Shown here piece by piece: positions 34,419 to 43,295 of a stretch of DNA of 64,000 bases. The stretch covers positions 1-64,000 of the forward strand of contig NZ_FQVP01000013.1 of NCBI RefSeq assembly GCF_900129395.1. The letters run 5' to 3'. This DNA is from Pseudosulfitobacter pseudonitzschiae. GTDB taxonomy: Bacteria > Pseudomonadota > Alphaproteobacteria > Rhodobacterales > Rhodobacteraceae. The notes beneath the pieces were generated by a model. It did not search any database, was not told the DNA's origin, and was given only the letters and a program-made list of their open reading frames with translations. A program made the position numbers and the translations under genes. Numbering within the stretch: position 1 is the first letter of the stretch; the number at the start of each line of letters is the position of its first letter.

Positions 34419-35196
34419 GAACGAAGGTGCTTCCTTGTTTATACGCCTGCACCGTCACGGGCAGGTCGCCGCCAATGGCCCCGCGTGCCAGATCATGCAG
34501 GGCGGCGCGACGGTCAGGTGTCAGCGCATCGAACACCCCCCGGTCCAGCGCGATTTCCCAGCCGCCGTGCATCCGCCGGCAGCGCAGGGTGATATTGCCC
34601 AAGGCGTCCCGCAACAGGGTTTCCACGCGGTCGATGGTGGCCAGTTCTTCCGGCTCCACCCGCAGGCCGGTCTGAATCCGGCTGGCCAGACAGGGCGCGG
34701 CCGGCAGGTCCGCCAGGTCGCCCAGCCCCAGCACCCGCGCCAGCGCGCGCACATCCGATTTGGCCATGTCGGCCGCAACAAAGGGATGAATCACATTATG
34801 CTCATCCGCCGCGATCAGGCCGGGGCGGTAGTCGGACAAGTCGTCCGTATTGGTCCCCGCCGCCACCACATCGCCCATGCGCGACAGGGTGCCGTAGAGG
34901 TTGACCTTGCAGAAATAACAACGGTTCACCGGATTGGCGCGATAGGACGGATCGTCAAATTCACCCGATTGCACCAGCTTCAGCGTCAGCCCCCGCGCGG
35001 CGGCAAAATCGTGCACGCGCGCCGTCGCCGCCGCAGGCACCGCAGGCGACACCGCGTGGCACAGGGTCACGCCATCCGCCCCGCGCGCAAGCGCCGCCGC
35101 CGCCGACAGGGTCAGGCTGTCGATGCCCCCGCTCAGCGCCACGGTCAGCGACGCGGGCGCGGTCAGCGCATCGTGCAGGGCTGCGGGCAGCGTCAT
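34411..35196 (-). CDS. larE: Sulfur transferase LarE of nickel-pincer cofactor synthesis
   Basis: A 261-residue PP-loop ATPase with LSGGIDS at residues 21-27. Three cysteines are notable: C93 and C96 (NRCYFC) and C169 (PCLASR). C169 matches the single sacrificial cysteine of Lactobacillus LarE. The presence of all three resembles LarE variants that hold an Fe-S cluster instead of destroying their own cysteine; that mechanism is inferred here. It overlaps the regulator upstream and larB downstream. Confidence 0.9.
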   Translation of the reverse strand: MTLPAALHDALTAPASLTVALSGGIDSLTLSAAAALARGADGVTLCHAVSPAVPAAATARVHDFAAARGLTLKLVQSGEFDDPSYRANPVNRCYFCKVNLYGTLSRMGDVVAAGTNTDDLSDYRPGLIAADEHNVIHPFVAADMAKSDVRALARVLGLGDLADLPAAPCLASRIQTGLRVEPEELATIDRVETLLRDALGNITLRCRRMHGGWEIALDRGVFDALTPDRRAALHDLARGAIGGDLPVTVQAYKQGSTFVHV

Positions 35197-35945
35197 GCGT
35201 CCGACGCCTTGATCCGGCGCAGGTTCCCCAACAACCGCTGCCCCGACAGTTGCAAATGCAGCCGCATCCGGTCGCGCGCCAGACCGCTGTCGCCTGCCGC
35301 AATCGCCGCCGCGATGTCGTGATGTTCGGCCACCGCGTCGCGGCTGTTGCCACCGCGTTCAACCGCCTTCAGCCGACCGGCCAGCATGGTCTCGCGCAGG
35401 CTGGCGCCCAGGTAGTTGAACAGCCCCAGGTAATAATCGTTGCCCGTCGCGGCGCTGACCGCGCGGTGAAACCGCAGGTCGGCCTCGACCCCCTCGGAGA
35501 CACCCGAGGCACCGGTTTCGGCGTTGTCGAACATGTCGGCGGCGGCCTCGATCTCGGCGCGGTGCGCGTCGGTGGCGCGTTCGGCGGCAAAGGCGGCGGC
35601 CTCGATCTCCAGCCCCATGCGCAGTTCAAGGATATGCGACAGCTTGCGCAGGCTTTCCACGTCCTGCTTGTCGATGGCAAAGCCCATCTGGGGCCGGTCG
35701 CTGGACACGAAGGCCCCGCGCCCCTGCTGGCTGGACAGCATCCCCTCGGCCTTCAGCCGCGACACCGCCTCGCGCACCACGGTGCGGCTGACATCCAGAT
35801 CCTGCGCCAGCGTGGTTTCCGACGGCAGCATCGACCCCACGGGCCAGGCCCCGCTGACCACGTTGTGCCGCAGCACTTCGGTCACCTGATCGCCCAACGT
35901 GGCCCCCCGTGCCAGCGGCGCCGAGGCTTGAAATAAGTCGGTCAT
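35193..35945 (-). CDS. GntR-family regulator (FadR/FCD subfamily), first gene of the larE-larB operon
   Basis: A 250-residue regulator. The winged helix (VVSGAWPVGSMLPSETTLA, DVSRTVVREAVSRLKAEGML) precedes an FCD domain (LRFHRAVSAATGNDYYLGLF). ATG 35945 is chosen for the AAAGGGG just upstream on the minus strand; an earlier in-frame start at 35975 has none. It is divergent from the TAXI-TRAP operon, with two palindromes between, so it probably controls both directions. Confidence 0.88.
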   Translation of the reverse strand: MTDLFQASAPLARGATLGDQVTEVLRHNVVSGAWPVGSMLPSETTLAQDLDVSRTVVREAVSRLKAEGMLSSQQGRGAFVSSDRPQMGFAIDKQDVESLRKLSHILELRMGLEIEAAAFAAERATDAHRAEIEAAADMFDNAETGASGVSEGVEADLRFHRAVSAATGNDYYLGLFNYLGASLRETMLAGRLKAVERGGNSRDAVAEHHDIAAAIAAGDSGLARDRMRLHLQLSGQRLLGNLRRIKASDA

Positions 35946-35969
35946 CTGATCGCCCCTTTTGACAGAGTG

Positions 35970-35992
35970 ATACATCTGTATGACAAGTTGTC
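35970..35992. promoter_or_regulatory. Candidate FadR-type operators between divergent operons
   Basis: ATACATCTGTAT (35970-35981; arms ATACA/TGTAT) is directly followed by GACAAGTTGTC (35982-35992; arms GACAA/TTGTC). Both are in the 35946-36211 gap between the regulator and the TAXI binding protein, close to the regulator's start. Either could be its site; the rest of the gap shows nothing definite. Confidence 0.45.
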
Positions 35993-36211
35993 AATATTCA
36001 TGACAACCAAGCAGAACACAGCGTTTCCCCTTGTTTTACCGGCATTCAACATGACAGCAGAAGGGAAATACCGCCATTTTTGTATTTTTATTTGACAAGT
36101 AGGGAGAAGCGGCACAGTCTGCCCCCAGCGTCGGCACGCCCGTGCCGTCACAGGAGGAGCAAGCCCGCAAACCTGCGGGTTTCGTCTATATTCGAACTCG
36201 GGAGGGGTTTC

Positions 36212-37174
36212 ATGTCCATGTTTACCAAAGCGGTCCGTCGCACCACGGCGGCCACACTTATGTTTGCCGCCGCAGGCGTTGCCGCACAGGCCGAAGAATT
36301 TGTCATGGCCACAGGCCAGCAGGGCGGTTCGTGGTATCCGGTCGGCGGCGCGATCAAGGCGATTGTCGAGCGCGAGCACCCCGACATCACCATCACCGTG
36401 ACCCCCGGCGCGGGTGTGTCGAACGTGGTCGGCGTGGATGCGGGCCGGTTCGCCATCGCCTTTGCCAACTCGATCTCGACCGTGGACAGCCTGACCGGCA
36501 AAGAGCCGTTCCGCAAACCCACCACCAACGTCTGCAACCTGGGCATCCTGTATCCGCAGTATTTCCAGATTGTCGCGCTGGCCGATTCCAACATCAAGAC
36601 CGTGGCCGACATGAAGGGCAAGGGGCTGACCACGCAACAGCTTGGCAACACCGGCGAATTCCTGACCCGCGAACTGCTTTCGACCGCCGGTCTGACCTAT
36701 GACGACCTCAGCAGCGTTGCGCACACGTCCTATTCCGACAGCGCCTCGCAGATGAAAGACGGCCATGCCGATTTCTTCACGCTGGGTTCGTCGCTGCCCA
36801 CCGGTTCGGTGATGGACCTGGCGTCCTCGCGCAAGATCACGCTGGTCGACGTGGACCCCGAGACCTTCAAACACTTCAAGGATCAGAACGCGGCCTTCCA
36901 ACTGCGTGAAGTCAAGGCAGGCGCCTACCCCGGTTTCGACGAAACCGTGCACGCCATCAGCTATGACACGCATATGGTCGCGCCCTGTGACTACAACGGC
37001 GACACCATCAAGGCGGTGCTGAGCGCGATTGCCGACAACCCCGACAGCTTTGCCGCGATCAGCAAGACCATGGCGAACCTGACCGTCGAGGAAATGGCGA
37101 CCGACATCGGTATCCCCTTCCACCCCGCAGCCAAGGAATTCTACGCCGAACGTGGCGTGGCGGGCATGGAATAA
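36212..37174 (+). CDS. TRAP transporter solute-binding protein, TAXI family
   Basis: A 320-residue periplasmic protein with a signal peptide ending in AAQAEEF. The TAXI pattern is clear: ATGQQGGSWYPVGGAIKAIVE, VTPGAGVSNVVGV, FANSISTVDSLTG and YPQYFQIVALAD. GGGAGGGG a few bases before ATG 36212 sets the start. TAXI proteins feed Na+-driven TRAP permeases with dicarboxylates or other organic acids; the ligand here is unknown but the downstream enzymes suggest a 2-keto- or 2-hydroxyacid. Confidence 0.9.
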   Translation: MSMFTKAVRRTTAATLMFAAAGVAAQAEEFVMATGQQGGSWYPVGGAIKAIVEREHPDITITVTPGAGVSNVVGVDAGRFAIAFANSISTVDSLTGKEPFRKPTTNVCNLGILYPQYFQIVALADSNIKTVADMKGKGLTTQQLGNTGEFLTRELLSTAGLTYDDLSSVAHTSYSDSASQMKDGHADFFTLGSSLPTGSVMDLASSRKITLVDVDPETFKHFKDQNAAFQLREVKAGAYPGFDETVHAISYDTHMVAPCDYNGDTIKAVLSAIADNPDSFAAISKTMANLTVEEMATDIGIPFHPAAKEFYAERGVAGME

Positions 37175-37194
37175 TCCAGCCCTGGCATTCTGAT

Positions 37195-37224
37195 CGGGCG
37201 GGGCCGCTGGCCTCGCCCGTTTTT
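37195..37224 (+). terminator. Intrinsic terminator/attenuator between binding protein and permease
   Basis: CGGGCG-GGGCC pairs with GGCC-TCGCCCG around a 3-base loop (37195-37219), followed by TTTTT. Located 20 bases after the binding-protein stop; partial termination here would give more binding protein than permease. Confidence 0.75.
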
Positions 37225-37259
37225 GACTTTCATCCTTACCAACTGCGCGGGGCCTGCAC

Positions 37260-39134
37260 ATGAACCTGGCAATTCTCACCGACAAGATGCCCATCTTTGC
37301 CCGAATTTCGCGGCTCATGCTGATCGGCATGGCGCTTTGGCATCTCTACGTTGCCTTTGCCGGTCCCCCGAACCCCTACATCATGCGCGGCGTGCACGTG
37401 GCGCTGGCGCTGGTGCTGATCTACTGGACCACCGACCGGCGCGGCCTGCGCACGGACACACCCGGCTGGATCGACGTGATCCTGGGCGCGGTGGCCATGG
37501 GTGCGGCGCTGTATCCGTCGTTCAACCTGGATTACATCACCCAGCGGTTTCTCTACGTCGATCCGCTGCTGCCCATCGACATCGTGGTGGGGATCACGCT
37601 GGTGGTCCTGCTGCTGGAGGCGACGCGGCGGATGCTGGGGCCGATGCTGCCGCTGACCGCAATTGCGTTCATGGCCTATGGGCTGATGTTCACCTCGACC
37701 CTGCCGTCGGTGATCCTGGAACAATTGTTCATGACGCCCGAGGGCATCTTCGGCATCCCGATCGCGGTGTCGGCGACCTATATGGTGCTGTTCATCCTGT
37801 TCGGATCGCTGGTTGAAAAGATGGGCGTGGGGCAGTTGTTCATGGACTTTGCCGTCGCGCTGACGGGCCGTCAGGCCGGCGGCCCGGCCAAGGTGGCCTG
37901 TGTCACCTCGGGCCTGTTCGGCTCGGTCTCCGGCTCGGCTGTGGCCAACGTGATGACGACGGGCACGTTCTCGATCCCGCTGATGAAACGCATGGGCTTC
38001 AAACCCGCCTTTGCCGGCGCGGTCGAAGCTGTTGCATCCACCGGCGGGCAGATCATGCCGCCGGTGATGGGGGCTGCGGCCTTTGTCATGGCGGAATACC
38101 TGGGCGTGGGCTACCTGACCGTCGCCAAATACGCGCTGGCCCCTGCGATCCTGTTCTACGTCGCCCTGTTCGCCGCCGTCCACTTCGAGGCCAAGCGCAA
38201 GGGCATCGGGTCGGTCCCCAAAGAGGACCAGATCCCGATCAAAGAGGTGTTGATGGAACGCGGCCACCTGTTCATTCCGCTGATCGTCATCGTCGGCGTG
38301 CTGATCATGGGCTATTCCGCCCCCTATGCGGCGCTGTGCGGGATCATCTCGGTCGTGCCCGTGGCCGCCATGCGCAAGACCACGCGCCATTACGTGACCG
38401 TCGAAAATATCCTCGATGCGCTGGAAAACGGCGCGCGCAACGTGCTGTCCATCGCGGCGGCCTGTGCCTGTGCGGGTATCGTCGTTGGTGTCATCGACAT
38501 CACCGGCCTTGGCCTGACCTTCTCGAACTTCGTGATCGAGGCCGCACAAGACCGTCTGGTGATCGCGCTGATCCTGTCGATGGTGGCGGGGATCATCCTG
38601 GGCATGGGGATGCCCACGACACCCGCCTATATCGTGCAGGTTGCCCTGCTGGTGCCCGCACTGGTGAAACTGGGCGTACAGGTCGAAGCGGCGCACCTGT
38701 TCGTGTTCTACTTTGCCATCCTGTCAGCCATCACGCCCCCCGTGGCCATGGCGGTCTATGCCGCCAACACCCTGTCCCACGCCAAGATCGTCGAGGCCAG
38801 CTGGGCCGCCGTCAAACTGGGGGCCACAGGATTCATCGTGCCGTTCATGTTCGTCTATGAACCCGCGATCCTGATGCAGGGCGACTGGGTGCACATTGCC
38901 ATCGTCATCACGCAGGCGACCATCGGTGTGATCCTGCTGGCGGCGGCGCTGCAACGGTATTTCTTCGGGCGCATGGATCTGATCACATCGGCGGTGCTGT
39001 TTGCCGCATCCTTGTGCCTGATCTATCCCGATTACCGGATCACGCTGGTGGGCCTTGCCATTGCAGGCGGCGTTCTGGCACTGCAAAAGGTGCGTCACCG
39101 CGATACGGTGGCGCCGACACCTGCCAACAACTGA
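37260..39134 (+). CDS. TRAP transporter fused permease (TAXI type)
   Basis: A 624-residue polytopic protein fusing small and large TRAP subunits, as usual in TAXI systems. Blocks include FGSVSGSAVANVMTTGTFSIPLMKR, AVASTGGQIMPPVMGAAAFVMAEY and GMGMPTTPAYIVQ, typical of DctM-like permeases. It imports the acid caught by the upstream TAXI protein using an ion gradient. Confidence 0.92.
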   Translation: MNLAILTDKMPIFARISRLMLIGMALWHLYVAFAGPPNPYIMRGVHVALALVLIYWTTDRRGLRTDTPGWIDVILGAVAMGAALYPSFNLDYITQRFLYVDPLLPIDIVVGITLVVLLLEATRRMLGPMLPLTAIAFMAYGLMFTSTLPSVILEQLFMTPEGIFGIPIAVSATYMVLFILFGSLVEKMGVGQLFMDFAVALTGRQAGGPAKVACVTSGLFGSVSGSAVANVMTTGTFSIPLMKRMGFKPAFAGAVEAVASTGGQIMPPVMGAAAFVMAEYLGVGYLTVAKYALAPAILFYVALFAAVHFEAKRKGIGSVPKEDQIPIKEVLMERGHLFIPLIVIVGVLIMGYSAPYAALCGIISVVPVAAMRKTTRHYVTVENILDALENGARNVLSIAAACACAGIVVGVIDITGLGLTFSNFVIEAAQDRLVIALILSMVAGIILGMGMPTTPAYIVQVALLVPALVKLGVQVEAAHLFVFYFAILSAITPPVAMAVYAANTLSHAKIVEASWAAVKLGATGFIVPFMFVYEPAILMQGDWVHIAIVITQATIGVILLAAALQRYFFGRMDLITSAVLFAASLCLIYPDYRITLVGLAIAGGVLALQKVRHRDTVAPTPANN

Positions 39135-39155
39135 ACCGAACGGAGCGTTTTCCAC

Positions 39156-40856
39156 ATGACCCAGACCACCCAGACCAAAAGCCGGACCGGCGGACAGGTT
39201 CTTGTTGACCAGCTTTTGATTCACGGGGCCGACCGCGCCTATTGCGTGCCCGGCGAAAGCTATCTGGAAGTGCTGGACGCGCTGCATGACGTGCAGGACC
39301 GGTTCACCCTGATCAACGCCCGTCACGAGGCGGGCGCGGCCAACATGGCCGAAACCCACGGCAAGCTGACGGGCCAGCCCGGCATTTGCATGGTCACCCG
39401 TGGCCCCGGCGCCTGTCATGCCGCCATCGGGGTACACATCGCCCAGCAGGACAGCACGCCGATGATCCTGCTGGTGGGCCAGATCGCCCGCGACACCACC
39501 GACCGCGAAGCGTTTCAAGAGGTTGATTACCGCGCCATGTTCGGCCCCATCGCCAAATGGGCCACCCAGATCGACGACGCCCGCCGCATTCCCGAATACA
39601 TGGCCCGCGCCTTTCGCGTCGCCACCTCGGGCCGCCCCGGCCCCGTCGTCATCTCTCTGCCCGAGGATATGCTGACCGACGTGGTGCAGGTCGCCGACGC
39701 GCGCCCCTACGCCGCCACCCACGCCGACCTGTCGGACAGCAGCCTTAAGGCGCTCAAGGCGGAACTGGCAGGGGCCGAACGCCCGCTTCTGCTGCTGGGC
39801 GGCTCGGGCTGGTCGGACGAAACGGCCGCCAACATCACCCGCTTTGCCGAAGCCAACAACATCCCCGTCACCACGTCCTTCCGCCGTCAGGACATCGTGA
39901 ACAACCTGTCGCCGGTCTTTGCAGGCGACTTTGGCACCTCGACCGCGCCCAGCCTGTACGCGCACCAGCGCGAGGCCGATCTATTGGTGGTCATCGGGGC
40001 CCGTCTGGGGGAAATGACGACCAAGACCTATACCACCATCTCCTCGCCCAATCCGGCGGTCCGGCTGGTGCATGTCTACCCCGACGCGGACGAGATCGGA
40101 CGCGTCTATTCCCCCGATCTGGGTCTGGCCGCCGCCCCCGCATCTGTCGCCGCCGCTCTGGCGGATGTCGATCTGGGTCGCGCCGACGCATGGGGCGGCT
40201 GGTGCGAGAAACTGCACAACGACTACCTGACCGATTCCGAAGCCCCCAACGGCGGCGACTGGGAACTGGACATGGGCGTCGCCCTGTCCCAGATCCGCGA
40301 CAGCCTGCCCGACGACATCGTGGTGACACTGGACGCGGGCAACCACACCGGATGGGCGCAGCGGTTTTTGCGCTTTGGCCGTCCGGGGCGCATCATCGGC
40401 TCGACCTGCGGCGCGATGGGCTATTCCGTGCCCGCCGCCGTGGCCGCATCGCTGGAAAACCCCGACCGGCTGGCGCTGTCCTTTGTCGGGGACGGCGGCT
40501 TCATGATGAGCGGCAACGAACTGGCCACCGCCGCGCAATATGGCGGCTGTCCCATCGTTCTGGTGTTCAACAACGGCGTCTACGGCACCATCCGTATGCA
40601 TCAGGAGCGTGACCACCCCGAACGCGTGTCGGGCACAACGCTGAAGAACCAGGACTTTGTCAAAATGGCCGAAGGTCTGGGCGCGCACGCCGAACGCGTG
40701 ACCAAAACCGCCGATTTCGCCGATGCCTTTGCCCGCGCCCGCGCGGCGGGCCGTCCGGCGGTGATCGAACTGGTGACCAACCCCGAGCAGATCTCGACCC
40801 GCACCACGATCACCAAACTGCGCGACGCCGCGAAACAAAAAGCAACCGCCGGATAA
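39156..40856 (+). CDS. ThDP-dependent enzyme, acetolactate synthase-like
   Basis: A 566-residue enzyme with the three ThDP-enzyme domains. The ThDP-activating glutamate is E58 (NARHEAGAANMAE); the C-terminal ThDP/Mg site is GDGGFMMSGNELATA with NNGVYGT. MVTRGPGACHA and SLPEDM are typical of the acetolactate synthase/sulfoacetaldehyde acetyltransferase/benzoylformate decarboxylase group. Decarboxylation or carboligation of a 2-ketoacid is expected; substrate unknown. It follows the TRAP permease by 21 bases and precedes the FAD oxidase. Confidence 0.85.
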   Translation: MTQTTQTKSRTGGQVLVDQLLIHGADRAYCVPGESYLEVLDALHDVQDRFTLINARHEAGAANMAETHGKLTGQPGICMVTRGPGACHAAIGVHIAQQDSTPMILLVGQIARDTTDREAFQEVDYRAMFGPIAKWATQIDDARRIPEYMARAFRVATSGRPGPVVISLPEDMLTDVVQVADARPYAATHADLSDSSLKALKAELAGAERPLLLLGGSGWSDETAANITRFAEANNIPVTTSFRRQDIVNNLSPVFAGDFGTSTAPSLYAHQREADLLVVIGARLGEMTTKTYTTISSPNPAVRLVHVYPDADEIGRVYSPDLGLAAAPASVAAALADVDLGRADAWGGWCEKLHNDYLTDSEAPNGGDWELDMGVALSQIRDSLPDDIVVTLDAGNHTGWAQRFLRFGRPGRIIGSTCGAMGYSVPAAVAASLENPDRLALSFVGDGGFMMSGNELATAAQYGGCPIVLVFNNGVYGTIRMHQERDHPERVSGTTLKNQDFVKMAEGLGAHAERVTKTADFADAFARARAAGRPAVIELVTNPEQISTRTTITKLRDAAKQKATAG

Positions 40857-40862
40857 CAGCCA

Positions 40863-42305
40863 ATGTCCCCCACTGCACACCCCTCTGCCGCCATCGTGGC
40901 AGAGGATCACAGCGCCCTGATCGCCAAACTGACCGACGCCATCGGGGCGGCCTATGTGCTGACCGATCCCACCGACATGGCGGGCCGTCTGGTCGAGGAT
41001 CGGGGCCTGTACACCGGCACCGCCATCGCCATCCTGCGCCCCGGATCAACCGAGGAAGTCGCCGCCTGCGTGCGCCTGTGCGCAGCGGCGGGCGTGGCGA
41101 TTGTCCCGCAGGGCGGCAACACCGGACTGGTCGGCGGCGGCGTGGCGAATGGCGGCGTGATCCTGACCACCGACCGCATGAACCGCATCCGCAACGTCGA
41201 TGCCACCAACGCCACACTGACCGTCGATGCGGGCTGTATCCTGGCCAACATCCAGCAGGCTGCCGACGACGCGGGCGCGCTGTTTCCGCTGTCGCTGGCG
41301 TCCGAAGGGTCCTGCCAGATCGGCGGCAACCTTTCGACCAACGCGGGCGGCACCGCCGTGCTGCGCTATGGCAACATGCGCGATCTGGTGCTGGGGCTTG
41401 AGGTTGTGCTGCCCGATGGCCGCGTGCTGAACGACCTGAACGGCCTGCGCAAGAACAACACCGGCTATGACCTGCGCAACCTGTTCATCGGGGCCGAGGG
41501 CACGCTGGGCATCATCACCGCCGCCGTGCTGAAGCTGTTCCCCAAACCGGTCACCCGCGCCACAGCACTTGTTGCCTGCGACGGTCCCCAGGCGGCGCTG
41601 GCGCTCTACACCCGGATGCGCGCGCAGAACGCCGACACGCTGTCCACCTTTGAATATGTCGAACGCATGGCGCTGCAGATGGTGCTGGACCACGCCCACG
41701 GCTGCACCGACCCGATGGCCGAGGTGCACCCCGCCTATTGCCTGATCGAACTGACCAGCGCCAATGCCGCCGACACGCTGGACGCCCGCATGGAAACCGC
41801 GCTGGAAGCGGCGTTCGAGGCGGGCGAAATCCACGACGCCGTCATCGGCGCATCCGAAGCGCAAAAAGACGCGCTGTGGGCGCTGCGCGAACACCTGTCG
41901 GAATCGCAAAAGCCCGAGGGCGCGTCGATCAAGCATGATGTCTCGGTCCCCGTCTCGCGCGTCGCCGATTTCATCACCACGGCCAAGGCGGCGTGTCTGG
42001 CCCACATGCCCGACCTGCGCCCCTGCCCCTTTGGCCACTTTGGCGACGGCAACCTGCATTTCAACCTGTCGCGCCCCGTGGATATGGACGACGCGACATT
42101 CCTGGCCGAATACCCCACCTTCAACCGCATCGTGCATGACATCGTGCACCAGATGGACGGCTCCATTTCCGCCGAACACGGCATCGGCCAGGTCAAGCGC
42201 GCCGAGCTGCGCCGCTACAAGGACCCCGTGGCGCTTGAGCTGATGCAACAGTTGAAATCGGCAATCGATCCGGCCAACATCATGAACCCGGGCAAGGTGC
42301 TGTAA
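40863..42305 (+). CDS. FAD-linked 2-hydroxyacid oxidoreductase (GlcD / D-2-hydroxyglutarate dehydrogenase family)
   Basis: A 480-residue VAO-type flavoprotein. The FAD-binding PP-loop segment is PQGGNTGLVGGGVANGG, then SLASEGSCQIGGNLSTNAGG and RYGNMRDLVLGLEVVLPDG. The C-terminal FAD-oxidase cap has CPFGHFGDGNLHFN and EHGIGQVKRAELRRYKDP. It oxidises a D-2-hydroxyacid to the 2-ketoacid, which the ThDP enzyme could use next. A LarA-type racemase would connect the L-isomer. Confidence 0.87.
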   Translation: MSPTAHPSAAIVAEDHSALIAKLTDAIGAAYVLTDPTDMAGRLVEDRGLYTGTAIAILRPGSTEEVAACVRLCAAAGVAIVPQGGNTGLVGGGVANGGVILTTDRMNRIRNVDATNATLTVDAGCILANIQQAADDAGALFPLSLASEGSCQIGGNLSTNAGGTAVLRYGNMRDLVLGLEVVLPDGRVLNDLNGLRKNNTGYDLRNLFIGAEGTLGIITAAVLKLFPKPVTRATALVACDGPQAALALYTRMRAQNADTLSTFEYVERMALQMVLDHAHGCTDPMAEVHPAYCLIELTSANAADTLDARMETALEAAFEAGEIHDAVIGASEAQKDALWALREHLSESQKPEGASIKHDVSVPVSRVADFITTAKAACLAHMPDLRPCPFGHFGDGNLHFNLSRPVDMDDATFLAEYPTFNRIVHDIVHQMDGSISAEHGIGQVKRAELRRYKDPVALELMQQLKSAIDPANIMNPGKVL

Positions 42306-42328
42306 CCGCCCCAGACAAGGAACCGCCG

Positions 42329-42958
42329 ATGATCGACCTGTACACATGGACCACCCCGAATGGCCGCAAGGTCTCGATCCTGCTCGAGGAACTGGGCGTG
42401 CCCTACACCGCCCATGCCATCGACATCGGCAAGGACGAACAGTTCGCCCCCGATTTCCTGAAGATCAGCCCCAACAACAAGATCCCCGCCATCGTCGATC
42501 AGGACACCGGCCTGTCGGTGATGGAATCGGGCGCGATCATGTATTATCTGGCCGACAAACACGGGCAGTTCCTGCCATCGGACGCCGCAGGGCGCGCCAA
42601 GGTGATGGAATGGCTGATGTGGCAGATGGGCGGTCTTGGCCCCATGGCCGGACAGGCGCACCATTTCCTGCATTTCAACCCCGGCAAGGCCGCCTATGCC
42701 GAAGAACGCTACGCCGCCGAGGTCAAGCGCCTGTACGGCGTGCTGAACACCCAGCTTGAGGGGCGCGATTACATCTGCGACGCCTATTCCATCGCCGACA
42801 TGGCCTGCTGGCCGTGGGTGTCGCGGTACGAATGGCAGGGGGTTGATCTGGCCGATTTCCCCAACGTCCGCGCATGGTATCAACGCCTGCTGGCGCGCCC
42901 CGCGGTGCAAAAGGGGTATCACGTGCCAAAGGTGATGGGCGAAATTCCGGCTGGTTAG
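42329..42958 (+). CDS. Glutathione S-transferase family protein (Nu/YfcG-like)
   Basis: A 209-residue GST with a thioredoxin-fold N-domain (LYTWTTPNGRKVSILLEELG, NNKIPAIVD, VMESGAIMYYLADK) and a helical C-domain (WLMWQMGGLGPMAGQAHHF, YSIADMACWPWV). The pattern resembles the YfcG/YghU disulfide-reductase group. Last gene of the TAXI-TRAP operon; its exact role there is unclear. Confidence 0.87.
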   Translation: MIDLYTWTTPNGRKVSILLEELGVPYTAHAIDIGKDEQFAPDFLKISPNNKIPAIVDQDTGLSVMESGAIMYYLADKHGQFLPSDAAGRAKVMEWLMWQMGGLGPMAGQAHHFLHFNPGKAAYAEERYAAEVKRLYGVLNTQLEGRDYICDAYSIADMACWPWVSRYEWQGVDLADFPNVRAWYQRLLARPAVQKGYHVPKVMGEIPAG

Positions 42959-43020
42959 GGCCGCGCCGGGCCGAAGCGGGGTAATCAAACGTTAACACCG
43001 CTCACCAAAGCCCGGAACAA

Positions 43021-43114
43021 GGTGCGTAGCACCGCCGGGCAGCGCCCGACCGCCCGTCACGCCAGAGGCGTGCCTAAGATAATCGGCGCACCTTTGGTGC
43101 GACGGGCGGGCGCT
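43021..43114. repeat. Cluster of nested hairpins downstream of the GST gene
   Basis: Several inverted repeats are packed together: GGTGC-GTA-GCACC, CGGGC-AGC-GCCCG, CACGCC-AGA-GGCGTG (43058-43072) and CGCACC-TTT-GGTGCG (43087-43101). An outer pair, AGCGCCCG...CGCCCGTC (43041-43058) with GACGGGCG...GGCGCT (43101-43114), can enclose the last two as a multi-branched structure. Part of the 42959-43718 gene-free region. Confidence 0.6.
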
Positions 43115-43143
43115 TCTTCACCGTCCTGCAATTCTGGAACCAC

Positions 43144-43205
43144 ACGCCAAAGCGTAGAAATAAAGTGGCATCCACCAAGGTGGTGATGCCCACCCGCGGT
43201 CAGGC
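43144..43205 (+). repeat. Short dispersed module (62 bp), first copy
   Basis: Begins ACGCCAAAG, contains TAGAAATAAAGTGGCA and ends GATGCCCACCCGCGGTCAGG. The same 62-bp arrangement, with no length change, recurs at 51188-51249. Additional short repeats of GACCTTCGCC...CGCAAGCAAAAGCGGTGC are at 43244-43276 and 43527-43559. Confidence 0.75.
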
Positions 43206-43295
43206 GCGGCCCTCTGTGGCAAGGTCACTTTCCACTCAGACCGGACCTTCGCCACGTCCGCAAGCAAAAGCGGTGCAAAACCTGACAACCAACGG

